Source of the DNA: Pseudomonadota bacterium
Lineage (GTDB): Bacteria > Pseudomonadota > Gammaproteobacteria > Burkholderiales > Rhodocyclaceae
Assembly: GCA_018241725.1 (NCBI GenBank)
Contig: JAFEDI010000008.1
Coordinates: 32,315-96,314, forward strand
Direction: 5' to 3'
DNA length: 64,000 nucleotides
Shown in pieces: positions 14,735 through 24,930 of this stretch. Within the stretch, counting starts at the first letter, position 1. Each line of letters opens with the position of its first letter. A model generated the notes under the pieces. The model was not told where the DNA came from, searched no databases, and saw nothing but the letters and a program-made list of their open reading frames with translations. The position numbers were made by a program, and so were the translations under genes.

Positions 14735-16321
14735 ATGCATGAACGCAGTAATTTCATCTTCCGATGGGCCCTTGTACCATCGGCACTGATCATTGGTGCT
14801 TCACTCCTCAGCGCATTCACGGCTCCTCTAGGGGTTTATGATGAGGGGTTTTCCATGACGAATGCGGCGAGAATTATAAATGGCGAGATTCCACATTTGG
14901 ATTATTGGACTGCCTACCCCCCGGGTACATCTCTGACTCTTTCGTTGTTTTTTGCAATTCTTGAACCGAGCCTTGTCGTAGCCAGAGTTGTTAATTTGCT
15001 CTGGTCATGCCTTCTGATCGGCTCTGTATTTTATTTCGTCAGGGCATTCTCGGATCGGCTTGGCGCTGCTTTTGCTGCTACTCTTGCCAGCCTTTGGTTA
15101 GGCTCAGCCCTTTATCCTTCTTATTCCGCAACGCCGGCGTTGGCTTTGATTTTTTTGTCAATCGCATTGATTGCTCACGAAACGAAGCGAGGCAGGACTG
15201 GGATTATGCCTTTGGCGGGAGTAGTTGCTGGCTTCGTTACTATATTCCGACATGACTTTGCGGCTTATTTCTTTGCGTCTACGCTAGGAAGTTTTTTGGT
15301 TTTAATCGGTCTGCGTAGATTGGTTGAAATTGATAACCGCTATTTAAGTTCAGTCGCCTTGTTTCTTCGCGTTTTTTTGGGGGTATCTCTTTTTTTATTG
15401 GTCATAACTGCTGCGAGAGGCGGTGTCGAGAATTTTATAGAGCAAGAAATTGTTTTTCCGGCAACCGGAATGAGAGAATACCGGCTGTTGCCCGTTCCTG
15501 GATTCCTGGAACTTTTCTTGATGTGGGACTTGAAGTGGGTATTAAGATGGGTGTTGGCATGGGGGGGAATTGTTTTTCCCCTTGCTGGGTTGGCGCTGAC
15601 GACGAAGAATCATATCAAGGCATTTCCAAGGAATTTCATTGCGGAATTTTTTTGCGCATCAATGACGATGATTTTAACCGTGCAGTCGCACAATCGTTTT
15701 GACTTGGCGCACACAGCACCATCCATGCTATTCCTGTTGTGCTTTGCTTCTATTGTTTCGGCACGGAAGTCGGACGCAGCAGGATACGTGGGAAAGTCGC
15801 TTCAAGTCTTTATATTGATGGCGGCTACGTTGATGTCCATATATGCCGCGCCGTCTTATGGGAAGCTAAAAGATGTCTCAAAATGCATGCTTGGTCGTTC
15901 TCTGGATGATTGCATCCCAATGTATCAAGATCAAATGGGTGTCGTGAACTACATAAATAAAAAATACCCTGACGTTGACTATGTTTTTGTTGGAAATACT
16001 CATCATGACATGATCTTTTTCAACGATTCGTCCATGTATTTTTTGTTGAAAAAGCACATTCCCGTGGCGTGGAGTGAAATGCATCCAGGGATTGTCACAA
16101 CAAGACAAGTCCAGGAAAAAATGATCGATCAGCTCATTATGCACAACGTAAGTCTTGTCGTATTGGTCGACGTTGACTACTCGTTGGAGAAAAACAGCAG
16201 CGCTATTTCAAGTGGCGTATTTGTTCTCGATGAGTTCATTTCAAATAATTTTTCGACTGCTTATAAGGTAGGGCGCTATTCCGTACTGGAGCGCAAAAAG
16301 GATTACTTGACGAGAAATTGA
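14735..16321 (+). CDS. Polytopic GT-C-like glycosyltransferase
   Basis: ATG 14735 is preferred over 14711 because GGAA lies eight bases upstream. The 528-residue protein has about ten membrane helices. An early loop carries YDEGFSMTNAARIINGEIPHLDYW, like the acidic DE motif and following region of dolichyl/undecaprenyl-phosphate-sugar GT-C enzymes (ArnT, GT39 types), and a soluble C-terminal domain follows. It probably transfers a sugar from a lipid carrier to a surface glycan; donor and acceptor are unknown. The gene is clearly lower in GC than its surroundings, pointing to transfer, and it is flanked by the repeats of the acyltransferase 5' end. Confidence 0.7.
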   Translation: MHERSNFIFRWALVPSALIIGASLLSAFTAPLGVYDEGFSMTNAARIINGEIPHLDYWTAYPPGTSLTLSLFFAILEPSLVVARVVNLLWSCLLIGSVFYFVRAFSDRLGAAFAATLASLWLGSALYPSYSATPALALIFLSIALIAHETKRGRTGIMPLAGVVAGFVTIFRHDFAAYFFASTLGSFLVLIGLRRLVEIDNRYLSSVALFLRVFLGVSLFLLVITAARGGVENFIEQEIVFPATGMREYRLLPVPGFLELFLMWDLKWVLRWVLAWGGIVFPLAGLALTTKNHIKAFPRNFIAEFFCASMTMILTVQSHNRFDLAHTAPSMLFLLCFASIVSARKSDAAGYVGKSLQVFILMAATLMSIYAAPSYGKLKDVSKCMLGRSLDDCIPMYQDQMGVVNYINKKYPDVDYVFVGNTHHDMIFFNDSSMYFLLKKHIPVAWSEMHPGIVTTRQVQEKMIDQLIMHNVSLVVLVDVDYSLEKNSSAISSGVFVLDEFISNNFSTAYKVGRYSVLERKKDYLTRN

Positions 16322-16606
16322 TTCTGACCCCAGCCCCAGACAGTGCGGGCATCGATACCCGGATGTACCTGACGCCATCGACGTTGGCATTTATTCGCCT
16401 TCGCCCAGGAACTTGAGCGGTGCTGTTGACTGGCGGGTCCAGTGCCGTCGTGCTGGGCTGGTAGGGTAGTTTGACGCTTGACTTCTTGATGCTCAGGCAG
16501 AACGGGATGGCCGCATCGGAGAAAGTCGGTTGGCTGCCACGCTTGCCGGTGGCCGGGGCGTACTACTGCATGTCAGTGTCCAGCCACACCGTCAGCGAAC
16601 CTCTGG
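16322..16606. other. Stretch without recognised gene between glycosyltransferase and repeat copy B
   Basis: No supportable gene is present. One open frame (16471-16716) runs into repeat copy B but has no motif and no counterpart in copy A, so I do not count it. GC content rises again relative to the preceding gene. Confidence 0.5.
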
Positions 16607-16840
16607 CACACAGTTTTACTGACAGGCAAGGCCATGGCCGGGAGTATGTTGGTGTGCTGCTCGCGCTGATGGCGATGCGGCTGCTATTATTTTTGCCGTC
16701 GATCATGAACAAATGATAGCTCCCGGGGACGCGTATGTTTGGTGCTTACAGAATGGTGTTGGCCCTGATGGTTGCCTTGTCGCATATAGGGGGCGCCTGG
16801 GGCTTGGGGGCCTACGCCGTTTTTGGCTTCTTTGTTCTAA
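16607..16840 (+). repeat. Direct repeat copy B
   Basis: This is the partner of copy A at 14346-14590; it contains the leader and first ~35 codons of the intact acyltransferase. The shared leader includes TATTATTTTTGCC and CAAATGATAGCTCC just before the start codon. Confidence 0.9.
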
Positions 16841-17724
16841 GCGGCTATTTGATGACGCATATCATGCACCGGACCTACGGTTTCACCGCATCGGGGATCG
16901 GTCGCTATGTATTGAACCGATTTCTGCGGATCTACCCCATGTACTGGCTGGCCTGCCTGGTTTCGGCCGGGGCGGTTATTGCGGCCGATCCGGAGATTAC
17001 GGATTCGCTGGCAAAAGGCATGGGACTTCCCATCGCGCTGGGTGGATGGGTGCAAAACCTGCTGCTGGTACTCTTCTCCGGGAGCAAGCCCGTTCTCATT
17101 TATCCGGCGTGGGCGCTGACGCTGGAACTGTTCTTTTATGTGGCCATTGCGTTTTCTGTGTCACGAACGCGACTCGGTACGGGAATCTGGTTTGTGCTTG
17201 GGCTGGGATACGCGTTGGTCGTCAATGTCCTGGGGCTGGACTGGAAATACAAATATTTCTCCGTGTTTGCCGCTTCGCTTCCGTTTTCCGTGGGGGCGCT
17301 TATCTTTCATTATCGGGATGCGCTGTCCGGACGGCTCGCTTTCTTGAACAGCCATCCTGTTCGTTTTGGCATCGCTTCCCTGTTGTTTGTTAACTGGATC
17401 TTGTCGAAGATCTGGCCGTCAATTTATCAGCCTTTGTTTTATAGCAATCTCCTCATTCACGTCCTGATTATCGTGTCCTTGCTCGATATGCCAGAAACCG
17501 GATGGCTCACACGGAAGTGGGATAGCTGGCTGGGCAATTTCAGCTACCCCATCTATTTGATCCACATGCCGGTCGGCGTGCTCGCCGTGGCGATGGGCAG
17601 CCCTTTCACGCAGCCCTCGCCAGGACTGTTTGTCTTGTCTTTTCCTCTTCTTGCATTGATCTCGTGGGGCATGATCATCTGCCTCGAAAACCCTATCGAC
17701 CGCCTTCGGATGCGTTTCAAGTGA
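16735..17724 (+). CDS. Acyltransferase-3 (OafA/NodX-type) membrane protein
   Basis: The 329-residue polytopic protein has the family R-x10-H signature at R6/H17 (RMVLALMVALSH), FGFFVLSGYLMT, and FLRIYPMYWL, with about ten membrane helices. Such enzymes acetylate or otherwise acylate O-antigen, capsule or other surface sugars using cytoplasmic acyl-CoA. It is shorter at the N-terminus than some members and has no SGNH domain. Neighbouring the glycosyltransferase-like gene, it suggests a small surface-glycan modification locus. A decayed copy of its 5' end lies upstream. Confidence 0.9.
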   Translation: MFGAYRMVLALMVALSHIGGAWGLGAYAVFGFFVLSGYLMTHIMHRTYGFTASGIGRYVLNRFLRIYPMYWLACLVSAGAVIAADPEITDSLAKGMGLPIALGGWVQNLLLVLFSGSKPVLIYPAWALTLELFFYVAIAFSVSRTRLGTGIWFVLGLGYALVVNVLGLDWKYKYFSVFAASLPFSVGALIFHYRDALSGRLAFLNSHPVRFGIASLLFVNWILSKIWPSIYQPLFYSNLLIHVLIIVSLLDMPETGWLTRKWDSWLGNFSYPIYLIHMPVGVLAVAMGSPFTQPSPGLFVLSFPLLALISWGMIICLENPIDRLRMRFK

Positions 17725-17814
17725 GTTTGCGCGGCCGTGGGACTCAACTGACCAGGGCGTCGACATCGTTCTGCTAGACTCGTCCATCCCCAGTCTCAAA
17801 GAAAGCGCGGCAAA

Positions 17815-18405
17815 GTGATTTTGTCCGACCTGGAACGGCAACTGGCTTTCCTCAAGGAAATCGATCGGCTCAAGAGCGTCGTGCGTCTGTCGCCGCTCAT
17901 CGACCGTTCGCGCCGCGAGAACAGCGCCGAACATTCATGGCATCTGGCGATGTATGCGCTGGTGCTGGCCGAGCATGCGGCCGGAACCGTCGATGTGCTG
18001 CGCGTGGTGAAGATGCTGCTGATCCACGACATCGTCGAGATCGACGCCGGAGACGTGCCTTTTCATATGCCGGCGACGCATGTCGGGCAGGACGAGCGCG
18101 AGCGACTCGCCGCCGAGCGTCTGTTTGGCCTGCTGCCCGATGCGCAGGCGACCGAATTCCGGGAGCTGTGGTTCGAGTTCGAGGCGGCGCAAAGCGACGA
18201 TGCGAAGTTCGCCAAGGCCCTCGACCGTTTCCAGCCGATGCTGCACAACGCGGCGACGGACGGCGGTACGTGGGTGGAGTGCGAGGTGACGTTGGAACAG
18301 ATCAAGTCGCGCTGCCAGCCTCCGATCGAACGCGGCGCCCCCGCACTGTGGGAGGCCGCTGCCGGGATGGCCGAAGCGCACTACCGCAAGCGCGCCACGG
18401 ATTGA
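17815..18405 (+). CDS. HD-domain phosphohydrolase (YfbR/HDDC2-like)
   Basis: The start is GTG 17815. The 196-residue protein has the HD-superfamily metal ligands: H40 (ENSAEHSWHLA), H71-D72 (LIHDIVEIDAGD) and a later Asp (KALDRFQPML). This arrangement matches the YfbR/HDDC2 group, which dephosphorylates deoxynucleoside 5'-monophosphates. It is followed after 15 bases by an SDR gene on the same strand, so cotranscription is likely. Confidence 0.88.
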   Translation: MILSDLERQLAFLKEIDRLKSVVRLSPLIDRSRRENSAEHSWHLAMYALVLAEHAAGTVDVLRVVKMLLIHDIVEIDAGDVPFHMPATHVGQDERERLAAERLFGLLPDAQATEFRELWFEFEAAQSDDAKFAKALDRFQPMLHNAATDGGTWVECEVTLEQIKSRCQPPIERGAPALWEAAAGMAEAHYRKRATD

Positions 18406-18420
18406 ACTGACGGAGGGGAC

Positions 18421-19170
18421 ATGAACAGGAAGATCATCCTCATCACCGGCGCTTCCCGCGGGATCGGCGCCAGCATTGCGCGGCTGGCTGCGGAGCGGGG
18501 CTACGGAGTGTGCTTGTCGTTCATGAAGGACAGTTTGGCGGCGGATGCCCTGGTCGCGGAGATCGGGGCATCCGGCGGGCTGGCGCTGGCCGTGCAGGCC
18601 GACGTGTCCCGCGAGGAAGATGTGTTGCGTCTGTTTGCGGCGCTCGATGGCCGTTTCGGGCGGCTGGATGGGCTGGTGAACAACGCGGGCGTGCTGGATG
18701 TGCAGATGCGCGTCGAGGACATGAACGCCAGCCGGATACGGCGTGTCTTCGAGACCAACGTGCTGGGCAGCTTTCTGTGCGCGCGGGAAGCGGTGCGGCG
18801 GATGAGTACGCGCCATGGTGGTGCCGGTGGGGCGATCGTCAATCTGTCGTCCCGCGCGGCGCGCCTCGGTTCGCCCGGCGAGTACGTGGATTACGCCGCC
18901 TCGAAGGCGGCCGTCGAGACGCTGACCCTCGGCCTCGCCAAGGAGGTGGCGGCCGAGGGAATCCGCGTGAATGCGGTGGCGCCGGGGATCATCGATACCG
19001 ACATCCATGCCTCGGGCGGTGACCCCGAACGGGTCGAACGCCTCAAGAGCGGCATCCCGATGCAGCGCGGCGGCTCGCCGGACGAAGTGGCACGGGCCGT
19101 GTTGTGGTTGTTGTCCGGGGAGGCGTCGTATACGACCGGCGCCGTTCTCGATGTGGCCGGTGGGCGGTAA
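18421..19170 (+). CDS. Short-chain dehydrogenase/reductase
   Basis: This 249-residue cytoplasmic oxidoreductase has the nucleotide-binding TGASRGIG (residues 9-16), NNAG, and the catalytic Ser/Tyr-x3-Lys (NLSSRAARLG, YAASK). The C-terminal APGIIDTDIHA and GAVLDVAGGR are typical of classical SDRs related to FabG and glucose dehydrogenases. The substrate is unknown. It begins 15 bases after the HD gene with GGAGGGG as ribosome-binding site. Confidence 0.92.
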   Translation: MNRKIILITGASRGIGASIARLAAERGYGVCLSFMKDSLAADALVAEIGASGGLALAVQADVSREEDVLRLFAALDGRFGRLDGLVNNAGVLDVQMRVEDMNASRIRRVFETNVLGSFLCAREAVRRMSTRHGGAGGAIVNLSSRAARLGSPGEYVDYAASKAAVETLTLGLAKEVAAEGIRVNAVAPGIIDTDIHASGGDPERVERLKSGIPMQRGGSPDEVARAVLWLLSGEASYTTGAVLDVAGGR

Positions 19171-19264
19171 GCAGCCTTCCAAAGTGTGTGCCGGGTGATC
19201 GGTTGCTTGATCGAGCACGGTGCGGGATTGCTGTAGATGCCCTATGAAAGCCACTGTCTGAATG

Positions 19265-19305
19265 TTGGCACGATAGTTGTATGATCATTTTTAAAATGAT
19301 CATAC
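19265..19305 (+). promoter_or_regulatory. Perfect 27-bp palindrome with a sigma-54-like element upstream of the TonB receptor
   Basis: Arms GTATGATCATTTT (19279-19291) and AAAATGATCATAC (19293-19305) are exact inverted repeats around a single T. The outer hexamers GTATGA/TCATAC match NikR half-sites, but the gap is 15 bases rather than the usual 16. Just upstream, TTGGCACG-N4-TTGTA (19265-19281) resembles a -24/-12 promoter except for T at the critical C. The palindrome ends where the longest receptor frame begins, which supports the later start at 19369. Confidence 0.6.
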
Positions 19306-19368
19306 ATGTGCGCGATGCAGGCCTGCCGTGGTTTCCGCGGCGGCCGGGCGTCGTGGCAAGCCTTCCCG

Positions 19369-21468
19369 ATGACGTCCGGTAAACGCAAAGAACAAAACTG
19401 TTTCAGGCAATTCCTCCTCATCTCCGCCTGTGCGGGGGCGTCCGTGGCCTACGCAGGCGGCATCCAGACGCTGGATGTCGTCGAGGTGAGCGCCAGCGAT
19501 GCGCAGGACCTGGTTGGCGTCGCGAGTGCGGCATCCGAGGGCAATGTGACCGCGCGGCAATTGGAGAACCGTCCGTTGCTGCGTCCGGCGGAGGTGCTGG
19601 AGGTCGTGCCGGGCTTGATCGTTTCCCAGCACAGCGGCGACGGCAAGGCCAACCAGTACTATCTGCGCGGCTTCAACCTGGACCACGGCACCGATTTCGC
19701 GACCAGCCTGCTGGGCATGCCGGTGAACATGCCGACCCATGCGCATGGGCAGGGCTACGCGGACCTGCAGTTCCTGATTCCAGAGCTGGTGGACCGCATG
19801 CAGTACCGCAAGGGGCCTTACGCGGTCGACGCGGGGGACTTCGCTTCGGCGGGATCGGCCGCTATCGACTACGCGCGCAAGCTGGAGCAGGACTTCGTCG
19901 ACCTGTCTGTCGGCTCCCATGGCTATCGCCGTGCGCTGCTGGCAGGCTCGCCCACAGTTGGCGACGGCAATCTGCTCTACGCGCTGGAATGGGCCGGAAA
20001 CAATGGCCCATGGTCGATGCCGGAGGACCTCGACAAGCTCAACGGGTTGCTGCGCTATTCGCAGGGGACCCGTGCCAACGGCTGGTCGGTGGCGGCGATG
20101 GCTTACACCGCCAAATGGGCTTCGACGGATCAGGTGCCGCTGCGCGCGGTGGAAGCCGGCTTGATCTCCCGCTACGGTAATCTGGACCCCAGCGATGGTG
20201 GCCGAACCCATCGCTACAGCCTGTCCGGCGAGTGGTCGCGCAGGGATGAGCGCGGCTGGCTGCGCGGTAATGCATACGCGATGGATTACGGCCTCAATCT
20301 GTGGTCCAACTTCACCTATTGCACCCTCGGCTGCAATCCGGGCCCCGGCGACCAGTTCGAGCAGGAGGACCGGCGCAAGGTGTATGGCTTCAACCTGGCG
20401 CAGACCTGGTTCGGCGACTGGATTGCCCGCGGCGCGGACTTCACCTTGGGCCTGCAGTCCCGCCTCGACGACATCGGCAAGCTGGGCCTGTACACGACGA
20501 CCGCCCGCCAGCGTTGGGGCACGGTGGCGCAGGACCGCGTGCGGGAAAGGAGCGTCAGCCTCTACGCGGAGAGCCAGGTGCAGTGGCTGGATACGCTGCG
20601 CAGCGTCGTCGGTTGGCGCAAGGATTTCTACAGCTTCGACGTCAGCGCCGATACGCCGGCCAATTCCGGCAAGGCGGACGCGAGCATCGGCAGCCCGAAG
20701 CTGTCCCTCATCCTTGGGCCGTGGAACAGGACCGAGTACTACCTGAACATGGGCTACGGCTTCCACAGCAACGACGCCCGCGGCATTACCGTGAAGACCA
20801 ACCCGGATTTCCGTGATCCGGCCTACGGCACGCCGGTGGCGGGTTCGACGCCGCTGGTGCGCACCAAGGGTTACGAAGTGGGCGTGCGCAGCGCGCTGAT
20901 CCCTGGCCTGCAGAGTTCCCTGTCCCTGTGGCGGCTGGACATCGCGTCGGAGTTGGTGTTCTCCGGTGATGCCGGCACGACGGAGCCGAGCTTTCCGAGC
21001 CGGCGGACGGGGATCGAGTGGGCCAACTACTGGATGCCGAACCCGGCGACCATCGTCGATGCGGACCTGTCGCTGTCCAAGGCCCGCTACACGCGGGCGG
21101 ACGAGAGCGTGTCGGGCGATGAGGTTCCCGGTGCGATCCGCAAGGTGGCATCGGTGGGGGTGAGCTACGACGCCGGCGGCAAGTGGTCGGGTGGGGTGCG
21201 CCTGCGCTATTTCGGTCCGCGTCCGCTGATCGAGGACGATTCGGTGCGCTCGAAGGGCTCGACGCTGGTCAATCTGCGCGGCAGCTACCGGATCGATCCG
21301 CGCGTGAAGCTGTCTGTCGATGTGCTCAATGCGTTCAATCGCAAGGTCAGCGACATCGACTATTACTACAGCTCACAGCTGAGCGGCGAGAGCGCCCCGG
21401 TGAATGACATCCACACCCATCCGGCGGAACCCCGGACCTTCCGGCTGTCGCTGCGGGTAGGCTTCTGA
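19369..21468 (+). CDS. TonB-dependent outer-membrane receptor
   Basis: ATG 19369 was chosen because it opens a signal peptide (MTSGKRKEQNCFRQFLLISACAGASVAYA), whereas ATG 19306 abuts an operator palindrome. The 699-residue protein has a TonB-box-like start (LDVVEVSA), a plug domain (LLRPAEVLEVVPGLIVSQHSG, YYLRGF) and a 22-strand barrel ending in Phe (RLSLRVGF). The plug contains His-rich NMPTHAHGQGY, seen in receptors thought to take metals or metal chelates. A NikR-like palindrome upstream hints at nickel or cobalt, but no transporter genes lie beside it. Substrate remains open. Confidence 0.9.
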   Translation: MTSGKRKEQNCFRQFLLISACAGASVAYAGGIQTLDVVEVSASDAQDLVGVASAASEGNVTARQLENRPLLRPAEVLEVVPGLIVSQHSGDGKANQYYLRGFNLDHGTDFATSLLGMPVNMPTHAHGQGYADLQFLIPELVDRMQYRKGPYAVDAGDFASAGSAAIDYARKLEQDFVDLSVGSHGYRRALLAGSPTVGDGNLLYALEWAGNNGPWSMPEDLDKLNGLLRYSQGTRANGWSVAAMAYTAKWASTDQVPLRAVEAGLISRYGNLDPSDGGRTHRYSLSGEWSRRDERGWLRGNAYAMDYGLNLWSNFTYCTLGCNPGPGDQFEQEDRRKVYGFNLAQTWFGDWIARGADFTLGLQSRLDDIGKLGLYTTTARQRWGTVAQDRVRERSVSLYAESQVQWLDTLRSVVGWRKDFYSFDVSADTPANSGKADASIGSPKLSLILGPWNRTEYYLNMGYGFHSNDARGITVKTNPDFRDPAYGTPVAGSTPLVRTKGYEVGVRSALIPGLQSSLSLWRLDIASELVFSGDAGTTEPSFPSRRTGIEWANYWMPNPATIVDADLSLSKARYTRADESVSGDEVPGAIRKVASVGVSYDAGGKWSGGVRLRYFGPRPLIEDDSVRSKGSTLVNLRGSYRIDPRVKLSVDVLNAFNRKVSDIDYYYSSQLSGESAPVNDIHTHPAEPRTFRLSLRVGF

Positions 21469-21593
21469 TCTTGACTCGCTCCAGTCCCTGGCCGAAGAAT
21501 GGGCGCTCAGCCGAATTGATCCAGTGAAGTCTTCGGCCCAGGCCTGCGGGCATGCAATCGCCCGCTGGATACCTTCCGGATAGGTCCGCCCCC

Positions 21594-24500
21594 ATGAAAT
21601 TTGCCGAGCTTGTTGACGTCCAGCAGTTGAAGGCGCTGTGCGAGAGCTTCACGGCGGCGACGGGTGCCGTCACCGCGATTCTCGAACTCGATGGCGTAGT
21701 GCTGGTGGCAACCGGCTGGCAGGATGTCTGCACGAAGTTCCATCGCTGCAATTCGGGGACGGCACAGCGCTGCCTCGAGAGCGACACCATTCTGGCGGGC
21801 CGGTTGAAGGAGGGCGAGGCCTACAATGTCTACAATTGCCGCAACGGGCTGGTGGATGTTGCGGTGCCCATCACCGTTGCCGGCCAGCATGTGGCCAATC
21901 TGTTCACTGGCCAGTTCTTCTTCGAGACGCCGGACCTGCCGTATTTCATCCGTCAGGCCCGCGAGTTTGGCATCGAGGAGGAGGGCTATCTCGATGCGCT
22001 GAAGAAGACACCAGTCTTTTCCCGCGAAAAAGTGCGGTCGATCCTGGCCTTTCTGACCGACCTGGCCAAGATCATGGGGGAGATGGGGTTGGCCCGCTTG
22101 CAGATGCACGAGGCCAACCAGGCGTTGCAGAGTGCCGCGGCGATCATCAGTTCGTCCAGGGATGCGATCATCGGCAAGATGCTGGACGGCACCGTTACCA
22201 GCTGGAATCCGGCGGCGGAGACGATCTTCGGCTACTCGGCCGGGGAGGCGGTGGGGCAGTCCGCCCGCATGCTGTTTCCGCCGGACCTGCAGGGTGGGGT
22301 CGAGGCGATCCTGTCCCATATCCGCTCCGGCGAGACTGTGAGCAATCACGAGACGCGGGGGCGTTGCAAGGACGGCACGATCATCCATGTGTCGGTGACG
22401 ATTTCGCCGATCCGGGATGCCGATGGGAGCATCGTCGGGGCGTCGACGATCGCCCGCGACATCACGCCGCAGGTGATCGCCAAGCGGGAGCTGTCGAATG
22501 AACGCAGTTTTTTGCGCACGTTGATCGACACGCTCCCCGATCTCGTCTGGCTGAAGGATCCGGATGGCGTCTATCTGCGCTGTAACCAGCGCTTCGAGCA
22601 GTTCGTCGGGGCCACGGAGCAGGCAGTCATCGGCAAGACCGATTACGACTTCGTCGACAAGGCGCTGGCCGACTTCTTCCGCGAGCATGACCGGCGGGCC
22701 ATGGAAAGGAACGGGCCGAGCGTCAACGAGGAGGAGATCAGCTTTGCATCGGACGGGCATAGGGAAATCCTCGAAACCACCAAGATCCCGATGCTCGACG
22801 AGCATGGCGGTCTGATCGGCGTGCTGGGCATCGGCCACGACATCACGCAGCGCAAGCTTTCCCAGCTGGCGCTGGAAAACAGCGAGAAGCAGCTGCGTTT
22901 CGTGCTGGAAGGGGCTGAGCTCGGCTTCTGGGACTGGAATCTGGAAGCCGGTACGGTCGAGCGGAACAGGCAGTGGGCCGTGATGCTGGGTTATACCCAT
23001 GAGGAGATCCAGCGGACGACCCAGCAGTGGACCGATTTCATCTACCCCGAAGATCGCCAGCGCGCGTGGGACTCCATCGACGCCGTCCTCAAGGGGCACG
23101 CCGAGATGCACAAGATCGAGTACCGGATGCTCCACAAGGACGGGAGCGTGAAGTGGATTCTCGATCAGGCCCGGGTGATGCAGCGGGACGGGGACGGCCG
23201 GCCGCTGCGCATGTGCGGCACGCACACCGACATCACGCCGCGCAAGCAGGCGGAGGCCATCCTCGAGCAGCGGGAGGCACGCTATCGCCACCTGGTGGAG
23301 AGTCTGCCGGACATTGCATATACCTATTCCGTGCTGCGTGGGGGCATTTACTACTACTCGCCGCGTGCAGTGGATGTTTTCGGCCATTCGATGGAATACC
23401 TGCTGGCCCATCCTTTCCTGTGGGCCGAATCGATCCATCCGGAGGACCAGCCGTGCGTCGGGGCGGCCATTGCCCGTCTGCTCGCCGAGCAGACGCCTTT
23501 CAGCCTGGAATACCGCATCCGCGACAGCGAAGGCCGCTGGCGATGGTTCTTCGACCGTTCCATCGGGATCCGGCTTGAAGAGGGCGATATCCTCATCGAT
23601 GGGCTGGCGATGGACATTACCGAGACGAAGGCGATCCAGCATGAGCTCGCGGAGCACCGCAACCATCTTGAGCGGCTCGTCGAGGAGCGTACTCAGGAGC
23701 TGACCTGGGCCAAGAACCAGGCGGAGACGGCGAACGTGGCGAAGAGCGCCTTCCTTGCCAACATGAGCCACGAGATCCGGACGCCACTGAACGCCATCAT
23801 CGGCATGGCGCATGTCCTGCGCCGCAGTGGCGCGACGCCGTCGCAGATCAACAAGCTGGACAAGATCGAAGCAGCCGGCGCTCACCTGCTTGACGTCGTC
23901 AATGTGATCCTCGATCTGTCGAAGATCGAGGCCGGCAAGTTCGAATTGGATGAGGCCTGGCTGAGTGTCGAGGAGCTGACGGATAATGTTGTCAGCATGA
24001 TCGGAGGGCGAGTCAAGGCCAAGGGGCTACGGCTCGAAACCGACATCCCGCCGATGCCCCGCGGGTTGCTCGGCGACCGCACGCGCCTGCAGCAGGCGCT
24101 GCTCAACTATCTCGGTAATGCGGTGAAGTTCACCGAAGCCGGCCGCATTCTCCTGCGGGCCAGCCTCGTCGAGGACGGGCCGGAGCATAGCCTGCTGTGC
24201 TTCGAGGTCAGCGACACCGGCACCGGCATCGCGCCGGATGTCATCCCGCGCCTGTTCTCCGCCTTCGAGCAGGCCGACAACTCGATCAGCCGCAAGCACG
24301 GCGGGACTGGCCTCGGGCTCGCGATCACCCGGCGCGTGGTCGAGCTGATGGGGGGTGAAACCGGGGTGACGAGCGAGCTTGGCAAGGGCAGTACCTTCTG
24401 GCTGACGGCGCGCCTGCGCAAGTCTGCGCAAGTGTGCCGTCCGGGCGCCAGCTACGGGGCGAGCGATGCCGAGCGGATCCTGCGGCGGGACTTTGCGGGC

Positions 24501-24902
24501 ACGCGCGTGCTGCTGGCGGAGGACGATCCGGTCAATCGCGAGGTGTCCCTGTCGATGCTGGAGGACGTTGGCCTGCAGGCCGACGTGGCAGAGGACGGTG
24601 CCGAGGCCCTGAACCGCGTCTGCAGCCAGGACTATGCGCTGATCCTGATGGACATGCAGATGCCGAATATGGATGGCCTCGAAGCGACACGGCGCATCCG
24701 GCTGCTGACGGAGGGAAAGCGCGTTCCCATCCTGGCCTTGACCGCCAACGCCTTTGCGGAAGACCGGCTGCGCTGCGCGGAGGCGGGCATGGATGGATTT
24801 GTCGCCAAGCCCGTGGACCCGGAGACGCTGTTCTCTGCACTGCTGGAGTGGTTGCGGAAGTCGGCCTCCGGGGCCGTGGTGCCCGAAACGCCAAATCCTT
24901 GA
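21594..24902 (+). CDS. PocR/PAS hybrid sensor histidine kinase with receiver domain
   Basis: ATG 21594 was chosen at the start of the sensory domain. The 1102-residue, apparently cytoplasmic protein begins with a PocR domain (about 1-165; [31 protein letters not shown]), followed by four PAS/PAC repeats (about 180-690), a HisKA with His near 725 ([12 protein letters not shown]), an HATPase domain and a receiver with Asp near 1020 ([13 protein letters not shown]). PocR domains are thought to bind small hydrocarbon-derived ligands such as propanediol. No output regulator or phosphotransfer protein is next to it, so it is an orphan kinase. Confidence 0.92.
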   Translation: MKFAELVDVQQLKALCESFTAATGAVTAILELDGVVLVATGWQDVCTKFHRCNSGTAQRCLESDTILAGRLKEGEAYNVYNCRNGLVDVAVPITVAGQHVANLFTGQFFFETPDLPYFIRQAREFGIEEEGYLDALKKTPVFSREKVRSILAFLTDLAKIMGEMGLARLQMHEANQALQSAAAIISSSRDAIIGKMLDGTVTSWNPAAETIFGYSAGEAVGQSARMLFPPDLQGGVEAILSHIRSGETVSNHETRGRCKDGTIIHVSVTISPIRDADGSIVGASTIARDITPQVIAKRELSNERSFLRTLIDTLPDLVWLKDPDGVYLRCNQRFEQFVGATEQAVIGKTDYDFVDKALADFFREHDRRAMERNGPSVNEEEISFASDGHREILETTKIPMLDEHGGLIGVLGIGHDITQRKLSQLALENSEKQLRFVLEGAELGFWDWNLEAGTVERNRQWAVMLGYTHEEIQRTTQQWTDFIYPEDRQRAWDSIDAVLKGHAEMHKIEYRMLHKDGSVKWILDQARVMQRDGDGRPLRMCGTHTDITPRKQAEAILEQREARYRHLVESLPDIAYTYSVLRGGIYYYSPRAVDVFGHSMEYLLAHPFLWAESIHPEDQPCVGAAIARLLAEQTPFSLEYRIRDSEGRWRWFFDRSIGIRLEEGDILIDGLAMDITETKAIQHELAEHRNHLERLVEERTQELTWAKNQAETANVAKSAFLANMSHEIRTPLNAIIGMAHVLRRSGATPSQINKLDKIEAAGAHLLDVVNVILDLSKIEAGKFELDEAWLSVEELTDNVVSMIGGRVKAKGLRLETDIPPMPRGLLGDRTRLQQALLNYLGNAVKFTEAGRILLRASLVEDGPEHSLLCFEVSDTGTGIAPDVIPRLFSAFEQADNSISRKHGGTGLGLAITRRVVELMGGETGVTSELGKGSTFWLTARLRKSAQVCRPGASYGASDAERILRRDFAGTRVLLAEDDPVNREVSLSMLEDVGLQADVAEDGAEALNRVCSQDYALILMDMQMPNMDGLEATRRIRLLTEGKRVPILALTANAFAEDRLRCAEAGMDGFVAKPVDPETLFSALLEWLRKSASGAVVPETPNP

Positions 24903-24930
24903 GGCGTGCGCCTGAGGTAGTGCGGTACGT

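Noticed and set aside
14635-14820. Minus-strand frame reading YADNKNAYRALGRYLPTKK, like a DDE transposase end
   Set aside because: Only about 25 residues resemble anything, it runs into the glycosyltransferase gene antisense, and no inverted repeat or other transposase part is nearby.
16471-16716. Plus-strand 81-codon frame before the acyltransferase
   Set aside because: No motif or ribosome-binding site; half of it is repeat copy B leader, and copy A does not keep the frame open.
17935-19254. 439-codon minus-strand frame opposite the HD and SDR genes
   Set aside because: Spans two real genes antisense and shows no family signature.
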